From Bacteroidales bacterium UBA4318 (lineage in GTDB: Bacteria > Bacteroidota > Bacteroidia > Bacteroidales > UBA932), in the NCBI GenBank assembly GCA_002393895.1, contig DGUE01000093.1, positions 1-10,615 of the forward strand: a DNA stretch of 10,615 nucleotides, in the 5' to 3' direction. The notes below the pieces were generated by a model. It saw only the letters and a program-made list of their open reading frames with translations, was not told the origin of the DNA and ran no database searches. Each line of letters begins with the position of its first letter. Position 1 is the stretch's first letter. This document shows positions 8,159 to 10,615 of the stretch, piece by piece. The translations under genes and the position numbers were made by a program.

Positions 8159-8188
8159 AATCTTTTTTTGTGTGTTAGCGAAAAAATT

Positions 8189-8218
8189 TTGCAGATTAAA
8201 AATTTCGCCTTATATTTG
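8189..8218 (+). promoter_or_regulatory. Bacteroidota-type promoter of tRNA-Gly
   Basis: TTG (8189-8191, within TTTTG) and TATATTTG (8211-8218) are separated by 19 nt, an excellent fit to the Bacteroides primary sigma consensus. The expected start near 8223-8226 leaves only a few nucleotides of 5' leader before the mature tRNA at 8229. Confidence 0.85.
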
Positions 8219-8228
8219 CAGTCCCGAC

Positions 8229-8301
8229 GCGGAAATAGCTCAGTTGGTAGAGCGCGACCTTGCCAAGGTCGAGGTCGCGGGTCCGAATCCCGTTTTCCGC
8301 T
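8229..8301 (+). tRNA. tRNA-Gly (anticodon GCC)
   Basis: A full cloverleaf is visible. Acceptor strand GCGGAAA (8229-8235) pairs with TTTCCGC (8294-8300), with discriminator base T8301. The D arm carries AGCTCAGTTGGTAGAGC. The anticodon stem CGACC/GGTCG encloses TTGCCAA, so the anticodon is GCC and the tRNA reads GGC/GGT glycine codons. The T arm carries GGTCCGAATCC. CCA is not encoded: T8301 is followed by CAAGA, so CCA must be added by the nucleotidyltransferase. The gene has its own promoter and no neighbouring tRNA. Its 3' end runs directly into a large palindrome. Confidence 0.97.
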
Positions 8302-8432
8302 CAAGAATCAGCAGCTCGGCACTCGTGCCGGGCTGTTTTGGTTATGGCCGCGCTGAAAGCGAGCTTTCGCGGCGGCCATAACCAAAACAGCCCAAGAAGC
8401 CTCTGGCTTCGCAGCTGCTGATTCTTGATAGC
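8299..8432. repeat. Nested palindrome abutting the tRNA 3' end, cloverleaf-like fold
   Basis: An outer perfect 16-bp inverted repeat (8301-8316 with 8413-8428) closes the element; GCT 8299-8301 could alternatively pair with AGC 8430-8432. Inside are three hairpins in a row: CGGCAC/GTGCCG (8317-8322 with 8325-8330); a long arm of 22 uninterrupted pairs (8330-8351 with 8372-8393) extended at its apex by GAAAG/CTTTC; and GAAGCC/GGCTTC (8396-8401 with 8405-8410). Base G8330 can belong to only one of the first two hairpins at a time. As RNA this would be a four-way junction; as DNA it could extrude as a cruciform. It starts at the tRNA discriminator base, so it would form the 3' trailer of the tRNA transcript. 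No T-run follows it, so it is not a standard intrinsic terminator. No coding capacity, transposase or target duplication is visible. Confidence 0.85.
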
Positions 8433-8443
8433 CCCCCTCCCCA

Positions 8444-8479
8444 GGGATGTGCGAAGCCGCTTGCGGCTGAGCAAATCCC
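8444..8479. repeat. Stem-loop between the palindrome and the activator gene
   Basis: GGGAT (8444-8448) pairs with ATCCC (8475-8479), TGC (8450-8452) with GCA (8471-8473), and AGCCGC (8455-8460) with GCGGCT (8463-8468) at the tip. This gives an interrupted stem about 36 nt long. Its GAAGCC start resembles the third hairpin of the neighbouring palindrome. No U-tract follows on the plus strand. It lies upstream of the activator promoter, so it belongs either to the tRNA trailer or to a DNA-level structure. Confidence 0.55.
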
Positions 8480-8496
8480 GCCGGCCATCCCCTTCG

Positions 8497-8509
8497 TGAC
8501 AAAATGTCA
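8497..8509. promoter_or_regulatory. Palindrome TGACA-AAA-TGTCA, possible operator of the activator gene
   Basis: A perfect 5-bp inverted repeat with a 3-nt centre lies 11 nt upstream of the TATATTTG element, covering roughly -35 to -25 relative to the expected start. A dimeric regulator bound here would interfere with polymerase. Its left half (GTGACA) may itself stand in for the -33 element, since no TTG is found at the usual 19-21 nt spacing. Confidence 0.4.
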
Positions 8510-8520
8510 GTAAATATTAG

Positions 8521-8528
8521 TATATTTG
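8521..8528 (+). promoter_or_regulatory. TATATTTG -7 element of the activator-lptE operon
   Basis: TATATTTG matches the TAnnTTTG consensus exactly and continues as TATATTTGCAG, the same 11 bases as in the tRNA-Gly promoter. The expected start near 8533-8536 leaves a leader of only about 7-10 nt before the ATG at 8543. That argues against the earlier in-frame ATG at 8504, which would lie upstream of the start site. The -33 box is weak. Confidence 0.65.
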
Positions 8529-8542
8529 CAGGACATAGCAAT

Positions 8543-9706
8543 ATGGACACACAGGAACTTCAAAAGCTGAAAAACAAGTTCGACATCATAGGAAATGATG
8601 CCGCACTCAACCACGCCCTGGAAACAGCCGTCGCGGTCGCACCCACCGACCTCACCGTCCTGGTCAGCGGCGAGAGCGGCGTAGGCAAGGAAACCATCCC
8701 CCAGATAATACATCAGTTCAGCCGTCGCAAGAACGGTAAATACCTGGCAGTCAACTGCGGAGCCATCCCCGAAGGCACCATCAACGCAGAGCTCTTCGGC
8801 CACGAGAAAGGCGCCTTCACCGGCGCCATCGGCGAGCGCAAGGGCTACTTCGAGGAGGCCAACGGCGGCACCCTCTTCCTCGACGAGATAGGCGAGCTCC
8901 CCAAGGAGACTCAGGCCATGCTGCTCCGCGTGCTCCAGAGTGGGGAATTCATCAAGGTGGGCTCCTCCAAGGTGGAGAAGACGGACGTGCGCATAGTGGC
9001 CGCCACCAACGTGAACCTCTACACCGCCGTGCAGCAGGGCCGCTTCCGCGAAGACCTCTACTACCGCCTGAATGCCGCCCGCATAGTCATGCCGTCGCTC
9101 CGCGAGCGCAAGGAAGACATCTACCTGCTCTTCCGCAAATTCACCTCCGACTTCGCACAGCGCTTCGGCCTGCGCCGGGTCGCCCTCAGCATCGACGCCA
9201 TCTCCCTGCTTAAGAACTACCGCTGGCCCGGGAACATCCGCCAGCTCAAGAATGTGGCTGAGACGGTCACCGCACTCGAGTCGCGCCCGGCCACATCCGA
9301 GTCGGAGAGGGTGGAACTCGGGGCCTCGGAGATGGTCAGGTATATCCCGGACGAGAAGGATACCCTCCTTCCCCAGATCGCCGCACCCACCGGAGGGAGC
9401 ATGAGCGAAGACGACAAGCGAGTGCTCGTGAAGGCGCTGCTGGACCTCAAGGGCGAGGTGGATGCCCTCTCCGAGCGCATCAAGGAGCTTGAGAGCGGGG
9501 CACATCCCGCCAGGCTGGAACGCGCCTCGGACGACGATGCCGAATGGCAGGAGCAGAGCGAGGATCTGAGCATCAAGAAGACCACAGGGGACCTCATCGA
9601 GCGCGCCCTCGAAAAGCACGGAGGCAACGTGAAGGCCGCCGCGGCCGAGCTCGGCATCTCCGAACGCACCATCTACCGTAAACTGGCAAAGGAGAAAGCA
9701 AAATGA
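8543..9706 (+). CDS. Sigma-54-dependent transcriptional activator without a receiver domain
   Basis: This 387-residue protein is a bacterial enhancer-binding protein that uses ATP hydrolysis to open sigma-54 RNA polymerase promoters. Visible motifs are Walker A GESGVGKE (43-50), the sigma-54 contact loop GAFTGA (90-95), Walker B GGTLFLDEI (108-116), sensor I AATN (153-156), the FREDLYYRLN arginine-finger region (168-177), and the sensor II segment WPGNIRQL (228-235). A Fis-type helix-turn-helix follows at about 350-383 (GNVKAAAAELGISERTIYRKL). The AAA+ core begins almost at the N-terminus, so there is no receiver, GAF or PAS domain and the input signal is not apparent. A roughly 100-residue low-complexity linker joins core and DNA-binding domain. 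I chose ATG 8543 over the in-frame ATG 8504 because the -7 element lies between them. The stop overlaps the lptE start (ATGA), indicating translational coupling. Confidence 0.93.
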   Translation: MDTQELQKLKNKFDIIGNDAALNHALETAVAVAPTDLTVLVSGESGVGKETIPQIIHQFSRRKNGKYLAVNCGAIPEGTINAELFGHEKGAFTGAIGERKGYFEEANGGTLFLDEIGELPKETQAMLLRVLQSGEFIKVGSSKVEKTDVRIVAATNVNLYTAVQQGRFREDLYYRLNAARIVMPSLRERKEDIYLLFRKFTSDFAQRFGLRRVALSIDAISLLKNYRWPGNIRQLKNVAETVTALESRPATSESERVELGASEMVRYIPDEKDTLLPQIAAPTGGSMSEDDKRVLVKALLDLKGEVDALSERIKELESGAHPARLERASDDDAEWQEQSEDLSIKKTTGDLIERALEKHGGNVKAAAAELGISERTIYRKLAKEKAK

Positions 9707-10206
9707 AGAAATTGCTCATCATAATGGCGGCAGCCCTCTGCCTGGCCGGATGCAGGGTAACCTATTCCTTCTCCGGCACTTCGATCGATCCGGACGTGCA
9801 CACCATCTGCATTCCCACCCTCGAATACAAGGCCCTGCGGGTGAATCCTTCGCTCTCCAACGAGCTCTCGGAGGCCCTCCGCACCCGTTTCCGCCGGATG
9901 ACAAGCCTTGAGCAGGTGGATGTGGACGGAGACCTCGAAATCTCGGGGGAGATAAGCGGCTACGACGTGCAGGCTTCGGCCGTGACCGCCCAGGAAGTGG
10001 CCGCCCAGAACCGTCTTACGGTGACCGTCAGGATAGACTTCAACAACGTGAAGCACCCCGAGGAGAGCTTCTCCGGAAAGAGTTTCTCGGCCTACGCCGA
10101 CTACGACTCCACCAACTCGCTGGACGCCGTGGAAAGCGCCCTCTGCTCCGAGATCATCGACAAGATAGTGGAAGACATCTTTAATGCAACCGTGGCACAA
10201 TGGTAG
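9703..10206 (+). CDS. lptE: LptE-like LPS assembly lipoprotein
   Basis: This 167-residue protein has a clear lipoprotein signal peptide ending in the lipobox L14-A15-G16-Cys17. The body matches the Bacteroidota LptE family: VTYSFSGTSIDPDVHTICI, then LSNELSEALRTRFRRMTSL and the later DLEISGEISGYDVQA. LptE sits in the outer membrane as a plug and partner of LptD, helping insert lipopolysaccharide into the outer leaflet. Length and position, directly after a sigma-54 activator and before a small conserved protein, fit the usual Bacteroidales arrangement. The start ATG 9703 overlaps the activator stop by 4 nt. The assignment rests on family pattern and context rather than on invariant catalytic residues, as LptE has none. 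Confidence 0.87.
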   Translation: MKKLLIIMAAALCLAGCRVTYSFSGTSIDPDVHTICIPTLEYKALRVNPSLSNELSEALRTRFRRMTSLEQVDVDGDLEISGEISGYDVQASAVTAQEVAAQNRLTVTVRIDFNNVKHPEESFSGKSFSAYADYDSTNSLDAVESALCSEIIDKIVEDIFNATVAQW

Positions 10207-10615
10207 ACAACGATTACATAGACCTGAAGAAACTCAACCTCGACGAGCTGAACGGGGTGGTGAACCTTTACCCGTGGTTCGGCGGGGCACGCAAGGAGCT
10301 GTGCCGGAGGATGTCCGAACTGGGGGAAGGTGCCTGGAGCGATGAGCGCTACGCGGATGCCGCGCTCTATGTAGGCTCGCGCCGCATCCTTGCCGCACTG
10401 GCCCACAAGGGGCACAAGGCCGACTATTCCGACCATCAGGTAAAGGAGCTCCTGCGCGCGTATATTGATGAAGGTGTAGGAGAGGTGAAGGATGAAGGCC
10501 AGCCTCGCCGCGTGATAGTGGTTGGCGGGGACTACTTCTCTGCTCAGCAGTATGCCGAAGTTCGCCAGGAGGGGGACAACACCTTCGGGTCCATGGCAAA
10601 AGGCGACGGCGCATC
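10200..10615 (+). CDS. Conserved hypothetical protein, 5' part (runs off the window)
   Basis: The frame opens at ATG 10200-10202, which overlaps the last 7 nt of lptE, and stays open to the window end: 138 codons plus 2 nt. The product begins MVDNDYIDLKKLNLDELNGV and continues with VNLYPWFGGARKELCRRMSE. It is mostly charged and helical in appearance, with no signal peptide or membrane segment. In Bacteroidales a hypothetical gene of this kind, with an early YPWF-type motif, often sits between lptE and secG; I recognise the position but no function. The overlap implies co-translation with the activator and lptE. The stop codon and the C-terminal half are not available. Confidence 0.8.
   Translation, partial: MVDNDYIDLKKLNLDELNGVVNLYPWFGGARKELCRRMSELGEGAWSDERYADAALYVGSRRILAALAHKGHKADYSDHQVKELLRAYIDEGVGEVKDEGQPRRVIVVGGDYFSAQQYAEVRQEGDNTFGSMAKGDGA

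Noticed and set aside
8299..8432. Palindrome as an ordinary intrinsic terminator of the tRNA
   Set aside because: No T-run follows either the outer stem or the inner hairpins; C-rich sequence follows instead. It may still stop polymerase, but the standard signature is missing.
8299..8432. Palindrome as an integron attC site, an attachment site of an integrated element, or a CRISPR repeat
   Set aside because: There is no integrase, no direct repeat of the tRNA end in the window, no attC core sequences and no repeat-spacer pattern.
8504..8542. Upstream in-frame ATG that would add 13 residues to the activator
   Set aside because: The TATATTTG promoter element at 8521-8528 lies inside this extension, so a transcript from it cannot include the ATG at 8504. 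The extra residues do not resemble the family.
8507..9619. 370-residue open frame on the minus strand opposite the sigma-54 activator
   Set aside because: It is the antisense shadow of a GC-rich gene with strong codon-position bias. Its translation is a monotonous run of Gly, Val, Leu, Ala and His without any family motif, while the plus strand carries complete AAA+ and helix-turn-helix motifs.

Overview
The window looks like a piece of a Bacteroidales (Bacteroidota) chromosome of fairly high GC. The evidence is three TAnnTTTG-type -7 promoter elements, two of them with a TTG -33 element 19 nt upstream; A/T-rich leaders in place of Shine-Dalgarno sequences; lipoproteins whose signal peptides end in Cys-Lys-Lys; GLUG-type beta-helix surface proteins; and the arrangement sigma-54 activator - LptE - small conserved protein, which is common in Bacteroidales. 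The genus cannot be fixed from this sequence. A gut or rumen lineage near Rikenellaceae is a guess.

Layout. (1) Positions 1-384 hold the 3' end of clpB (disaggregase C-terminus). (2) Positions 381-775 hold a promoter and a small two-repeat YegP/DUF1508 protein, followed by a strong symmetric hairpin terminator (791-829) shared with the converging genes. (3) Positions 846-8096, minus strand, hold two large lipoprotein genes 48 nt apart that probably form one operon. The first transcribed is a 1555-residue protein with two related beta-helix modules and two SGNH/DUF4886-type hydrolase domains, each with a visible GNSF block and a DxxH block. The second is an 844-residue protein with a fimbrillin-like N-terminal region and about eleven GLUG coils. 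Together they suggest a surface-exposed adhesin/esterase pair acting on host or dietary glycans; this is inference. (4) Positions 8189-8301 hold a well-formed promoter and tRNA-Gly(GCC). (5) Positions 8299-8479 are non-coding but highly structured. A near-perfect nested palindrome starts at the tRNA 3' end and can fold into a four-way, cloverleaf-like junction; a smaller stem-loop follows. (6) From 8521 to the window end, plus strand, there is a promoter, a receiver-less sigma-54 activator (AAA+ plus Fis-type helix-turn-helix), an LptE-like outer-membrane LPS assembly lipoprotein, and the start of a third gene. These overlap by 4 and 7 nt, so they are an operon with translational coupling.

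The parts most worth a second look are the double-SGNH/double-beta-helix lipoprotein, the cloverleaf-like palindrome abutting the tRNA, and an apparently shortened segment in the AAA2 domain of ClpB.
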